64,000 nucleotides of DNA from Alphaproteobacteria bacterium (lineage in GTDB: Bacteria; Pseudomonadota; Alphaproteobacteria; Oceanibaculales; Oceanibaculaceae), in assembly GCA_018823745.1 (NCBI GenBank), contig JAHJHR010000002.1:1-64000 (forward strand), given 5' to 3'. This document shows positions 1 to 7,881 of the stretch, one piece after another. How positions within the stretch are numbered: the first letter of the stretch is position 1; every line of letters starts with the position of its first letter. The translations under genes and the position numbers were made by a program. Below the pieces are notes generated by a model that made no database searches, had not been told where the DNA came from, and saw nothing but the letters and a program-made list of their open reading frames with translations.

Positions 1-128
1 AAACAAAGCATATTAACAGATCCCCCATCACCCTCGCGGACAACAGGAAACCCATTCGTAAGCATCAGATGCATAATGGACGGACAGCAACCAATCAGCC
101 GCCGCCCACGCATCCCTTCCAATATTCA

Positions 129-142
129 CTTGTCAAAGAGCG
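129..142 (-). promoter_or_regulatory. boxA antitermination site
   Basis: The minus strand reads CGCTCTTTGACAAG. Its first 13 bases differ from the E. coli rrn boxA (TGCTCTTTAACAA) at only two positions. boxA binds NusB-S10 and protects rRNA transcription from Rho. A hairpin lies just upstream, in the boxB-boxA order known from rrn leaders. Confidence 0.7.
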
Positions 143-154
143 ACACAATTACAC

Positions 155-172
155 CCGGCGAACAAGCGCCGG
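155..172 (-). promoter_or_regulatory. boxB-like hairpin of the rrn leader
   Basis: A perfect 6-bp stem (CCGGCG/CGCCGG) closes a 6-base loop (161-166). It sits 12 bases upstream of boxA on the minus strand, the position of boxB in rrn antitermination leaders. Confidence 0.5.
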
Positions 173-234
173 TCGCGCTAAGCGGTTTGTAATGGTGTAT
201 CCGGTTGTCGACAGGCCGTCGAACCGGAGAACGA

Positions 235-263
235 AATCTAGAGATCAAAGTGTTCCTTTGCAA
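235..263 (-). promoter_or_regulatory. candidate rRNA operon promoter
   Basis: On the minus strand TTGCAA (258-263) and TAGATT (235-240) are separated by exactly 17 bases. Each matches the sigma-70 consensus at four of six positions. A run of A residues at 265-274 lies directly upstream of the -35 box, like an UP element. Transcription would start near 228 and run into boxB and boxA. Confidence 0.4.
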
Positions 264-276
264 GAACTTTTTTCTC

Positions 277-594
277 CAGGCCACCGCGCCGTTCCGTTTC
301 CGGCGGCGCCATCGTGCGGCGGGGCGGAGATATAGAAGGGTGGGTTTGGCTTGTCTAGGTGTTTTTTCGCTAATGTTCACAAGAGTGTCATTCTTCCCTG
401 CCTCCGCCGCCCCCTGTTCGGCAGGCTGAGCCGGGGCCGGCCCGGGGCCGGCAAGGAGAGCGGTATTTTCCTACAATTTGAGACATGATCTCGTTTGCCT
501 ACGGTGTATAGTAGGCGCGAAGACGCATTGCCGGGGACGGCGGCCTTAAAAAGCTGCCGGGCGATCGCAGAATTGAAGGGGAGACCACCGGCGT
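277..594. other. non-coding region between rrn promoter and lipoprotein gene
   Basis: No convincing gene is present. The region has mixed composition, with T-rich patches near 360-370 and GC-rich simple sequence at 430-455. It must carry the promoter of the plus-strand lipoprotein gene, but I see no well-spaced -35/-10 pair. A GAAGGGGAG ribosome binding site (575-583) precedes the start at 595. Confidence 0.5.
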
Positions 595-1074
595 ATGCCT
601 ATGCAGACATTTCGACCAGCTCTTATCGCCCTTGTGGCAGGTACCGGTCTTACGCTGGCGGGCTGTCAGTTAAACCCTCTCGGCAACGAGAACACGGTGA
701 GCACCTCCTCGACGGCGGCGGGCGACAAGCGCGACGGCAAGAGCAATGCGGCCCCCGCCTTCTCGCAGTTCAGCGATGTGCCGGTGCCGGCGAATGCGCG
801 CATGGATCTCGACAAGACCATTATTCTGGGCGCCGAGGATGGCTGGATCGGCCGGCTGGCGCTGGATGCCAATTACCCGCTGACCGAGATGTATGCCTTC
901 TACGAGCGGGAAATGCCGAAATTCGCCTGGGACCGGATCACCGTGGTGCGCTCCTCCGTCACCACCATGACCTATTCGCGCGGCGCCCGGATCGCCACCA
1001 TCACGCTGCAGCCGCGCGGCGCCGGGGCGGCCATCATCGACTTCACGGTCTCGCCGCAGCGTATTTCGCGCTGA
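595..1074 (+). CDS. putative lipoprotein of unknown function
   Basis: A 159-residue protein with a lipoprotein signal: a hydrophobic stretch ends in LAGC, which makes Cys24 the likely lipidated residue. Asp or Glu does not follow the Cys, so outer-membrane sorting is plausible. The mature part begins with a low-complexity Ser/Thr/Gly linker, followed by a compact domain (about residues 65-158). I do not recognise the domain. The start at 595 is preceded by GAAGGGGAG; a second ATG at 601 is also possible. It lies between the rrn promoter region and the SigF-type operon, and its relation to either is unknown. Confidence 0.75.
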   Translation: MPMQTFRPALIALVAGTGLTLAGCQLNPLGNENTVSTSSTAAGDKRDGKSNAAPAFSQFSDVPVPANARMDLDKTIILGAEDGWIGRLALDANYPLTEMYAFYEREMPKFAWDRITVVRSSVTTMTYSRGARIATITLQPRGAGAAIIDFTVSPQRISR

Positions 1075-1143
1075 CGCCTCTGGCGCTTCCACGGTTTGCC
1101 CTCCCGCCTGCTGCGGCGACATGGCATTTTCTTCGAGCCCGAT

Positions 1144-1171
1144 GTAACCGAACGGCCGGGCCAAACGAAGT
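1144..1171 (+). promoter_or_regulatory. SigF-type ECF promoter (autoregulatory)
   Basis: GTAACC (1144-1149), 16 bases, then CGAAGT (1166-1171). This is the GTAACC-N16-CGAA pattern described for Caulobacter SigF promoters. It lies directly in front of the sigma gene, so the sigma factor probably drives its own operon. The same motif with the same spacing occurs before the YHS gene at 2383. Confidence 0.75.
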
Positions 1172-1180
1172 GACGGATGC

Positions 1181-1732
1181 GTGATAGAAAATAATGCCGA
1201 TGCCGAGCTGGCTGCCCTGTGGGCGCGCGCGCACAAAGGGGACGATGTCGCCTACCGCGCCGCGCTCGGCCTGATCGTCGTGCGGCTGCGCGGCTATTTC
1301 CGGCGGCGACTGGCGGCGATGCCGGATGAAGTCGAGGATCTGGTGCAGGAAACGCTGCTGGCGCTGCATGTGAAACGTGGAACGTACGACCCTGCGCTGC
1401 CCTTGGCCAATTGGGTCTTCGCCATTGCCGGACACAAGCTGACCGATCTGTGGCGGCGGCGCGGCCGGCGCGAGGCGCTGCACGATCCCTATGAGGATGT
1501 GGCGGAGAGTCTGGCGGCCGAGGCGACGGAGGAATTTCCCGCACGACGTGATCTCGGCATGCTGCTGGAGACATTGCCGGCGGCGCAGCGCACGGCGATC
1601 CGGCTGATGAAGATCGAAGGCCTGACCGCGACCGAGGCGGCGCAACGCAGCGGCGTTTCGGCCTCGGCCCTCAAGGTGCAAGTCCATCGCGGCCTGAAAA
1701 AGCTGGCGGCGTTGGCGAGAGAGGATAGATGA
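1181..1732 (+). CDS. sigF: ECF RNA polymerase sigma factor, SigF type
   Basis: A 183-residue extracytoplasmic-function sigma factor. Region 2 spans roughly residues 10-85, including the DEVEDLVQETLLALH helix. Region 4 spans about 125-178 and has a helix-turn-helix around GLTATEAAQRSGVSASALKVQVHRGLKK (written here as separate helices TATEAAQRS and ALKVQVHRG). Its stop overlaps the start of an NrsF/DUF1109 anti-sigma gene by 4 bp (ATGA), the arrangement of the Caulobacter sigF-nrsF stress-response operon. The GTG start at 1181 is only about 10 bases after the -10 element, so the transcript may be nearly leaderless; no later in-frame start fits well. Confidence 0.88.
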   Translation: MIENNADAELAALWARAHKGDDVAYRAALGLIVVRLRGYFRRRLAAMPDEVEDLVQETLLALHVKRGTYDPALPLANWVFAIAGHKLTDLWRRRGRREALHDPYEDVAESLAAEATEEFPARRDLGMLLETLPAAQRTAIRLMKIEGLTATEAAQRSGVSASALKVQVHRGLKKLAALAREDR

Positions 1733-2364
1733 AGACCGACGAGCTGGTAGATCTTCTGGCCCAGGGCGCAGGCCCTGCCCCCCGCGCACCTCTCGCGCGG
1801 CGGTTCGGCGTCGTGCTGCCGGCCGGGCTGGCGCTCGGCATCATCGCCTCGGTCGCCGGACTGGGATTGATGCCGCCGTTCATGTGGGGCGATCCGGCCT
1901 TCTGGATCAAGCTGGGCTATGCGGCGGCGCTGTGTGCCGCCTGCGTCTGGCTGGCCAGCCGGCTGGCCCGGCCCGGCGCGCCCTTCGGCAAGGCCGCCTG
2001 GACGCTCGGCGCGGTCGCGGCGGCGATGGGGCTGGCCGGCGTCGCGGCCCTGCTGGCGACGCCGCCGGAGCTGCGCCTGGCCTATCTGTTCGGCAATTCC
2101 GTGCTGCGCTGCCCCTGGGCGATCCTGGCGCTGTCGATGCCAACCCTGATCGGCACCTTATGGGCGTTGCGCGACATGGCCCCCACCCGGCCCCGGCTGA
2201 CCGGCCTGGCCGCCGGCCTGCTGGCCGGCGGGACCGGTGCGGCGGCCTATGCGCTGGCCTGCGACGAGACCTCGCTGACCTTCATCTCGCTCTGGTATTC
2301 GCTGGGAATCGGCCTGGCCGGCGCAGTCGGCAGTGCCCTCGGCCCGCGTTTCCTGCGCTGGTAA
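1729..2364 (+). CDS. nrsF: NrsF/DUF1109 membrane anti-sigma factor
   Basis: A 211-residue inner-membrane protein with a short cytoplasmic N-terminus (about 25 residues, starting MKTDELVDLLAQG) and six hydrophobic segments, the layout of DUF1109/NrsF. In Caulobacter NrsF sequesters SigF at the membrane until stress (chromate, cadmium and related) releases it. Two cysteines, in the NSVLRCPW and LACDE contexts, lie in the second half; NrsF signalling in Caulobacter is reported to depend on conserved cysteines. It overlaps the sigma gene by 4 bp, so the two are translationally coupled. Confidence 0.85.
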   Translation: MKTDELVDLLAQGAGPAPRAPLARRFGVVLPAGLALGIIASVAGLGLMPPFMWGDPAFWIKLGYAAALCAACVWLASRLARPGAPFGKAAWTLGAVAAAMGLAGVAALLATPPELRLAYLFGNSVLRCPWAILALSMPTLIGTLWALRDMAPTRPRLTGLAAGLLAGGTGAAAYALACDETSLTFISLWYSLGIGLAGAVGSALGPRFLRW

Positions 2365-2382
2365 AAAATTTTCCCGCGCCTT

Positions 2383-2410
2383 GTAACCATCTCTCAAGGC
2401 CAGGCGAATA
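2383..2410 (+). promoter_or_regulatory. SigF-type ECF promoter of the YHS gene
   Basis: GTAACC (2383-2388), exactly 16 bases, then CGAATA (2405-2410). It is identical in -35 hexamer and spacing to the element before the sigma gene. Transcription would begin near 2417 and leave a 5' leader of about 50 bases before the ATG at 2466. Confidence 0.75.
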
Positions 2411-2465
2411 GGAGTGTGACCGGCGGCGCGAAGCCGACCGGACAACCCTATTCGGAGGCCGTCCC

Positions 2466-2954
2466 ATGTCATTTTCCCCCTCGAACACTTCCCGTTTGCG
2501 CCGCCACGCCATCGCTGTCGCCATTGCCGTCCTGATGCCCTTCGCCGCCGCCAATGCCGCCGATGAGCATTATGTGAAGGACGGTGCCGCCGTCGGCGGC
2601 TACGACGTCGTCGCCTATCACACCGTCGGCAAGCCGACCCAGGGCAGCAACCAGTATGCCGCAAAATATCAGGGGGTGATGTGGCACTTCGCCTCCGCCG
2701 CTAACCGCGACTTGTTTGTCGCCAGCCCGGCGAAATATGCGCCGGCCTATGGCGGTTGGTGCTCGGCGGGCGCCAGCAAAGGCAAGAAGGTCGTCACCAA
2801 GCCGGAATTGTGGGCGGTGGTTGATGGCCAGCTTTACCTGAACAGCTCGGAAGCCGCGCACACCAAGCTTTTCCTGGCCGACACCCAGACCGTCATCCGC
2901 AAGGGCGAATCCAACTGGAAGCAGATCTACGCCACGGAAGCCGACAAGCTGTAA
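2466..2954 (+). CDS. secreted YHS-domain protein, putative SigF target
   Basis: A 162-residue protein with an N-terminal Sec signal (basic start, hydrophobic core, AANAAD cleavage region near residue 33) and one YHS-type domain. Recognisable elements are GGYDVVAYH, AAKYQGVMWHFASAANRDLF and YAPAYGGWC, as in the YHS proteins related to metal-handling domains. It is predicted periplasmic. A GGAGG ribosome binding site (2455-2459) supports the start. Its own SigF-type promoter places it in the stress regulon of the upstream sigma factor. The exact role is unknown; metal binding is a guess from the family. Confidence 0.82.
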   Translation: MSFSPSNTSRLRRHAIAVAIAVLMPFAAANAADEHYVKDGAAVGGYDVVAYHTVGKPTQGSNQYAAKYQGVMWHFASAANRDLFVASPAKYAPAYGGWCSAGASKGKKVVTKPELWAVVDGQLYLNSSEAAHTKLFLADTQTVIRKGESNWKQIYATEADKL

Positions 2955-2982
2955 GCCCGGCTTCCCCTCCTGTCAGGATCCT

Positions 2983-3014
2983 CTGGCCCGGCGCTCCCCG
3001 GGCCAGTTCTTTTT
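2983..3014. terminator. rho-independent terminator after the YHS gene
   Basis: A perfect 9-bp GC stem (CTGGCCCGG at 2983-2991 with CCGGGCCAG at 2998-3006) and a 6-base loop are followed by TTCTTTTT. It ends plus-strand transcription just before the convergent DUF1489 gene. Confidence 0.85.
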
Positions 3015-3456
3015 ACAGGATTCCCAGCTCGCGCAGCTCGGCCAGCATTTCCGGCGGCAAATCGGGCTCGCCGCCGGCACTGCCGCCGCGCCGGTCGGCG
3101 GGCGCGTCGGCCGGCTCCAGATAGCGCCAGCCCTGCATCGGACGGTGCGGCTGGAACTCGGTTTCGACCAGTTCCGGATCGAGCACGAGGCCGCATTTGC
3201 GCGTGCCTTCCACCGGGTCGATCACCTCGTCGAAGCCGATAATGCGCTGGCGCACCCGGATGAAGCCCTTGATCACCCAATAGAGCGAGCCGCCCTCCAG
3301 CACCTCCTCGGCGCGGCGCGGCCAGTTGCGCGTGACATGGCGCAGCCGTGGCGTCTCGCCAATGGCCAGCTGCTGCGCCCGGCGTTGGTCCTGCCAGTCA
3401 CGCAGCTCCTGGATTTCGTCAACGCCGACGCAGAGTTTCAGCAGATGCAGGCTCAT
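3013..3456 (-). CDS. DUF1489 family protein
   Basis: A 147-residue protein beginning [13 protein letters not shown], the characteristic start of DUF1489 proteins, a family of unknown function confined mostly to alphaproteobacteria. A longer form from 3486 is possible, but the family start and the 4-bp ATGA overlap with the upstream transporter favour 3456. It contains a conserved-looking TRNWPRRAEEVLEGGSLYW region and a Pro-rich C-terminal tail. It is the last gene of the leucine-degradation transcription unit, which suggests cotranscription but not necessarily a shared function. Confidence 0.85.
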   Translation of the reverse strand: MSLHLLKLCVGVDEIQELRDWQDQRRAQQLAIGETPRLRHVTRNWPRRAEEVLEGGSLYWVIKGFIRVRQRIIGFDEVIDPVEGTRKCGLVLDPELVETEFQPHRPMQGWRYLEPADAPADRRGGSAGGEPDLPPEMLAELRELGIL

Positions 3457-4853
3457 CCGAGGCTCAGCCTTCCCAGCGCCACCCACCAGAGATAATCCAG
3501 CGGGATCAGGATCACCCAGGTCAGCAGCATCAGCGGCAGCGTGACCCGCGCGGCATCGCGCACCGACACCCCGCCTACCTGCAGCGCCACCAGCACGGGT
3601 GGCACCTGATAGGGCAGCACCAGCGTCGAGAAGCCCACCACCTGCAGCATCAGCACCGTTTCCAGCGACATGCCGGTCGCGGCCGAGATATCGCCTGCGA
3701 TGGGCGACAGGATGGCCGGGATGCCCGGCATGGTCGCCAGCATCCCCAGCACCATGCCGACACCGGACAGAGCCGCGAAATTATAGGCATCCGCCCCTTG
3801 CTCCAGATGCACGGCGTTGAGCAGCAGATGCGAGAGCGAATCCCCGACCCCGCTGGAGGCAACCAGCGCGCCCAGCCCCAATATGCCGGCGACATAGAAC
3901 AGCGGCCCCATCTGCACATCGGTGCGGAAGCCCTGCGGCGTGACAATGGCAATCATCGGCAGCAGGCAGGCAACACCCGCCGCCAGCGATATCCAGGCCG
4001 GCGAGATACCGTGCAGCGTGTCCGTGACGAAGAAGGCCAGCGCAATGCCCAGGATGATGGCGAGGCTGCGCTCTTCCCCCGACATCGGCGTATGTTGCGC
4101 CGGCGGTTCCAGATCGACGCGCACCTCATCAGGGAAGATGCGGCAGATCAGCAGCACCAGGAACAGCGATTTCAGCGCCCCCAGCACCGGGAAATGCAGC
4201 AGCAGATAGTCGAAATAGGTGATGACGATGCCATGATAGGCCTCCGCCGCACCGGCCAGCACGTTGTTCGGCACATTGGCCGGCAGGATCGCCGCCGGCC
4301 CCAGGAAACTGCCCAGCGCCACCGCCACCATCATGCCGGTGCGCCCCTTGCTGCCGGGCGCGAAGCCCAGCCGGTCGGCCAGCGCCAGGAAGATCGGCAC
4401 CAGCAGCAGCACCCGTCCCATGGTCGAGGGCATCAGGAAGGCCAGCGCCAGGCAGACCAGCACGACGCCGGAGATGACCCGGAAATAGGAGCCCGCGAGC
4501 CGCCCGACCAGCAATTCCGCGATGCGCCGTCCCAGACCGGTCTTCTGCACGGCGGCGGCGATGATCAGCCCGCCGAAGACCAGCCAGAGCGCCCCGGCGG
4601 CAAAGCCGGAGAAGATCACCGGCGCGGGCGCCACCTTGAAGATCATCGCCAGCAGGAAGAAGCACACCGCCGTCAGATATTCCGGCAGCGCCCCGGTGGC
4701 CCAGAAGCCGATGGCGAAGACGGTCAGCGCAGCGGCGGCGGAGAAGCCGGCGGGCGCACCCTCCGGCACCGGCAGGAACAGCACCAGCAGGGCCACCGCC
4801 ATGACCAGCAGGGCCGGCAGCCGGCCCTTCAGGCTTGCCAGAGCCATGGTCAC
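3453..4853 (-). CDS. SLC13/DASS-type anion permease
   Basis: A 466-residue integral membrane protein with a dozen or so hydrophobic segments, typical of the SLC13 (divalent anion:sodium symporter) and CitT families. Family-like stretches are [21 protein letters not shown] near the N-terminus and [12 protein letters not shown] with an [12 protein letters not shown] stretch in the second half. The likely substrate is a di- or tricarboxylate, but nothing in the sequence fixes it. Both its start (with the HMG-CoA lyase gene) and its end (with DUF1489) overlap neighbours by 4 bp, so it is tightly coupled to the leucine-catabolic genes. Confidence 0.85.
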   Translation of the reverse strand: MTMALASLKGRLPALLVMAVALLVLFLPVPEGAPAGFSAAAALTVFAIGFWATGALPEYLTAVCFFLLAMIFKVAPAPVIFSGFAAGALWLVFGGLIIAAAVQKTGLGRRIAELLVGRLAGSYFRVISGVVLVCLALAFLMPSTMGRVLLLVPIFLALADRLGFAPGSKGRTGMMVAVALGSFLGPAAILPANVPNNVLAGAAEAYHGIVITYFDYLLLHFPVLGALKSLFLVLLICRIFPDEVRVDLEPPAQHTPMSGEERSLAIILGIALAFFVTDTLHGISPAWISLAAGVACLLPMIAIVTPQGFRTDVQMGPLFYVAGILGLGALVASSGVGDSLSHLLLNAVHLEQGADAYNFAALSGVGMVLGMLATMPGIPAILSPIAGDISAATGMSLETVLMLQVVGFSTLVLPYQVPPVLVALQVGGVSVRDAARVTLPLMLLTWVILIPLDYLWWVALGRLSLG

Positions 4854-5758
4854 GACGCCTTCTTGGCGGCGATCGCCTTCGCGACCTTGGAGGCCGGCGG
4901 ACGGCCCAGCGCGTCGGAGATGAAGAAAGCGGTCTCCACCAGCGCATCAAGATCAATGCCGGTGTCGATGCCCAGCCCGTTCAGCATATAGACCACATCC
5001 TCGGTCGCGACATTGCCGCTGGCCCCCTTGGCATAGGGGCAGCCGCCCAGCCCGGCGACGGAACTGTCGATGACCGACACCCCCTCCTCCAGTGCCGCAT
5101 AGATATTCGCCAGCGCCTGGCCGTAAGTGTCGTGGAAATGTACGGCCAGCTTATCCATCGGAATGTCGGACGCCACGATGCGCAGCATCGCCCCGGCCTT
5201 GCCCGGCGTACCGGTGCCAATGGTATCGCCCAGCGACACCTCGTAGCAGCCCATGGCAAAGAGAGAACGGGCGACCGAGGCGACAGCCTCCGGCGCTATC
5301 TCGCCCTCATAGGGGCAGCCGAGCACGCAGGAGATATAGCCGCGCACCCGAATGTCATTCTGCAAAGCTGTCTCGACGACCGGGCGGAAGCGTTCCAGGC
5401 TTTCGGCGATGGAGCAGTTGATGTTCCGCTGGGAAAAGCTCTCGGAGGCGGCACCAAACACCGCGATCTCCATGACCCCGGCAGCCAGCGCCCCTTCCAG
5501 GCCCTTCAGATTGGGCACAAGCACGGGGTAAACGGTGCCGGGCTTCTTGGAGATGCCGGCCAGCACCTCGGCGGTGTCGGCCATCTGCATCACCCATTTC
5601 GGCGAGACGAAGCTGCCGGATTCGACCACTTTCAGGCCGGCGGCGCTCAGCCGGTCGATCAGCGCGATCTTCACCGCCGCCGGAATGATCTGCGCCTCGT
5701 TCTGCAGGCCATCGCGCGGACCGACCTCGACGATCTTCACGCGGCTGGGTAATGCCAT
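4850..5758 (-). CDS. mvaB: hydroxymethylglutaryl-CoA lyase
   Basis: A 302-residue TIM-barrel lyase that cleaves 3-hydroxy-3-methylglutaryl-CoA to acetoacetate and acetyl-CoA, the last step of leucine degradation. Visible signatures are [10 protein letters not shown] (residues 12-21), the metal site HFHDTYGQA and the catalytic Cys loop [14 protein letters not shown]. Length matches bacterial MvaB. It follows the methylcrotonyl-CoA carboxylase gene by 113 bp and overlaps the transporter gene by 4 bp. The closely related isopropylmalate-synthase branch is excluded by the [11 protein letters not shown] loop. Confidence 0.93.
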   Translation of the reverse strand: MALPSRVKIVEVGPRDGLQNEAQIIPAAVKIALIDRLSAAGLKVVESGSFVSPKWVMQMADTAEVLAGISKKPGTVYPVLVPNLKGLEGALAAGVMEIAVFGAASESFSQRNINCSIAESLERFRPVVETALQNDIRVRGYISCVLGCPYEGEIAPEAVASVARSLFAMGCYEVSLGDTIGTGTPGKAGAMLRIVASDIPMDKLAVHFHDTYGQALANIYAALEEGVSVIDSSVAGLGGCPYAKGASGNVATEDVVYMLNGLGIDTGIDLDALVETAFFISDALGRPPASKVAKAIAAKKAS

Positions 5759-5871
5759 GGGGCTCGTCCCTGTCTACGGAATGCTTTTGCCGCACTGTAG
5801 CGACAAGCCCGCCCCACCGACCACACTGAATCTGCCGGGGCTGTTATGCCGTCGGAAAGGGCGTCGGCCGC

Positions 5872-7881
5872 CTATGCCCGCTCGAAGCTGAGCAGTTCGG
5901 CGCCGTCTTCGACCAGATCGCCGACCTGATAATGGATTTCCGAAACCGTGCCTTTGGCGGGGGCGGCGATGGTGTGTTCCATCTTCATCGCCTCCATGAC
6001 GATCAGAGCGGCCCCCTTCTCCACCGATGCACCGGCCTCGATCAGCACCTGCACGATCTTGCCCGGCATCGGCGCGGTGAAGCGTGCCCCCTGCCCCTCG
6101 GCCATCGCCTCGGCGGCGAGCAGCGGGTCGATCAGGGAAAGCCGCCGGCTCGGCAAGCCGCCGCCGGGAAATACGGTGAGGTCCAGCCCGTCGCGGATCA
6201 CCGTCGCCAGACGGCGCACGCCATCCAGCGTGACGATCATGTCGCCGCTGGCCCCGGCCGCGACCGTGGCATCGAGGCTGTCGCCCGGCAGATCGAGGCG
6301 ATAGCCCTCGCGGCGGAAATGCAGGGTGACGGCACGCTCGGCCTCACCATCCATGAAACGCAGCGTATGGTGAGAATCATCGTTCAGCCGCCAGCCCGTC
6401 ACGGCATGCCAGGGCGATGACGGATCGCCCGACGCGGCAGCGGCTTCACAGGCGGCGCGCTGGCGGTCGGCCATGAAGGCCAGGGCGGCCAGCGCCAGAT
6501 GCGTGTCCTCCACCGGCTGGCCGGGCGGCAGCAGATCGGCCTCATGCTCGGCGATGAAGCCGGTATGGACCTCCCCGGCGGCGAAAGCCGGATGGCCGGC
6601 GAGGGCGGCCAGGAAATCGATATTGGTGGTGAAGCCGGCCAGTTTCGTCTCGCGCAGCGCCTGGCACAGCCGGGCCAGTGCCGCCGTGCGGTCAGGGCCG
6701 TGGACGATCAGCTTGGCGATCATCGGATCGTAATGGACGGAAACGATATCGCCCTCGCGCACGCCGGTATCGACGCGTACCGACTCACTCTCCGCCGGGA
6801 AGCGCAGCGCCGCCAGCCTTCCGGTCTGGGGTACGAAATCGCGCGCCGGGTCTTCGGCATAGAGCCGGACCTCGAAGGCATGGCCGTCAATGCGAAGCTG
6901 GCCCTGGCTCAGCGGAAGGGGCTCGCCCGAGGCGATTCGCAGCTGCCACTCGACCAGATCAAGGCCGGTGATCATCTCTGTCACCGGATGCTCGACCTGC
7001 AGGCGGGTGTTCATCTCCATGAAGAAGAAATCACCGCCGGCATCGACGATGAATTCCACCGTGCCCGCCCCGACATAGCCGATAGCCTTGGCTGCCGCGA
7101 CGGCGGCATCGCCCATTTCGCGCCGGCGTTCTGCGGTCATGCCGGGCGCCGGGGCTTCCTCGATCACCTTCTGGTGGCGGCGCTGGACCGAGCAGTCGCG
7201 CTCAAACAGCGACACGCAATTGCCCTGGCTGTCGGCAAAGACCTGGATTTCGATGTGGCGCGGGCGGATCAGGTATTTCTCGATCAGCACTTGTTCATCG
7301 CCGAAAGAGGCCGCCGCCTCGCGCTTGGCCGAGGCGAGCTGGCCGGCGAAGTCGGCCGGATTCTCGACCACCTTCATGCCCTTGCCGCCGCCACCCGCCG
7401 AGGCCTTGATCAGCACCGGATAGCCAATGCGGTTGGCCTGGCGCTCCAGGAAGGCGGCATCCTGCTTGTCACCGTGATAGCCCGGCACCAGCGGCACCCC
7501 GGCTTTTTCCATCAGCTGCTTGGCGGCCGATTTGGAGCCCATCGCCTCGATGGCGCTGGCCGGTGGACCGACGAAGAGGATACCCGCTGCGGCACAGGCC
7601 TTGGCGAAACCGGCATTCTCCGACAGGAAGCCATAGCCGGGATGGATGGCATCCGCCCCTGCCTTGCGCGCCACCTCTATAAGAGTATCGATCTTCAGAT
7701 AAGAGTCACGCGCCGGCGCCGGGCCGATGGGCCAGGCCTCGTCGCAGCTGGCGACATGCAGGCTGTCGGCATCGGCCTCGGAATAGACCGCGATGGTGCG
7801 GATCCCAAGACGGCGGGCCGTACGGGCGACGCGGCAGGCGATCTCGCCGCGATTGGCGATCAGCAGACTGGCAATTTTCAT
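5872..7881 (-). CDS. mccA: methylcrotonyl-CoA carboxylase biotin-containing alpha subunit
   Basis: A 669-residue biotin-dependent acyl-CoA carboxylase subunit. Order: biotin carboxylase N-terminal domain (LLIANRGEIACRV at the start), ATP-grasp domain with the Gly-rich KASAGGGGKGMKVV loop, carboxylase C-terminal domain with FMEMNTRLQVEHPVTE, a BT-like linker, and a biotinyl domain with the EAMKMEH motif (biotinylated Lys near residue 633). Its position between a methylglutaconyl-CoA hydratase and HMG-CoA lyase makes 3-methylcrotonyl-CoA the best substrate call rather than propionyl- or geranyl-CoA. The partner beta subunit gene is not in this window. It starts within the liuC stop (4-bp overlap). 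Confidence 0.9.
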   Translation of the reverse strand: MKIASLLIANRGEIACRVARTARRLGIRTIAVYSEADADSLHVASCDEAWPIGPAPARDSYLKIDTLIEVARKAGADAIHPGYGFLSENAGFAKACAAAGILFVGPPASAIEAMGSKSAAKQLMEKAGVPLVPGYHGDKQDAAFLERQANRIGYPVLIKASAGGGGKGMKVVENPADFAGQLASAKREAAASFGDEQVLIEKYLIRPRHIEIQVFADSQGNCVSLFERDCSVQRRHQKVIEEAPAPGMTAERRREMGDAAVAAAKAIGYVGAGTVEFIVDAGGDFFFMEMNTRLQVEHPVTEMITGLDLVEWQLRIASGEPLPLSQGQLRIDGHAFEVRLYAEDPARDFVPQTGRLAALRFPAESESVRVDTGVREGDIVSVHYDPMIAKLIVHGPDRTAALARLCQALRETKLAGFTTNIDFLAALAGHPAFAAGEVHTGFIAEHEADLLPPGQPVEDTHLALAALAFMADRQRAACEAAAASGDPSSPWHAVTGWRLNDDSHHTLRFMDGEAERAVTLHFRREGYRLDLPGDSLDATVAAGASGDMIVTLDGVRRLATVIRDGLDLTVFPGGGLPSRRLSLIDPLLAAEAMAEGQGARFTAPMPGKIVQVLIEAGASVEKGAALIVMEAMKMEHTIAAPAKGTVSEIHYQVGDLVEDGAELLSFERA

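Larger units (their letters stand above)
1..228 (-). promoter_or_regulatory. rRNA operon leader (16S gene beyond the left edge)
   Basis: On the minus strand this stretch reads as the transcribed leader of an rRNA operon. It holds a GC-rich hairpin, then a near-perfect boxA, then a GAAGGGATGCGTGGGCGGC run (about 98-116) of the kind I recall from alphaproteobacterial rrn leaders. No plausible protein is encoded. The 16S gene itself would start outside the window, so the assignment rests on the leader signals only. Confidence 0.65.

Noticed and set aside
205..429. Short plus-strand frame in the rrn promoter region
   Set aside because: It crosses the rrn promoter and leader, lacks a ribosome site and has biased Arg/Phe/Ala composition.
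3348..4991. Long plus-strand open frame opposite the SLC13 transporter
   Set aside because: Its translation is rich in His, Gln and Arg with no domain, and it is the antisense shadow of the clearly recognisable permease and HMG-CoA lyase genes.
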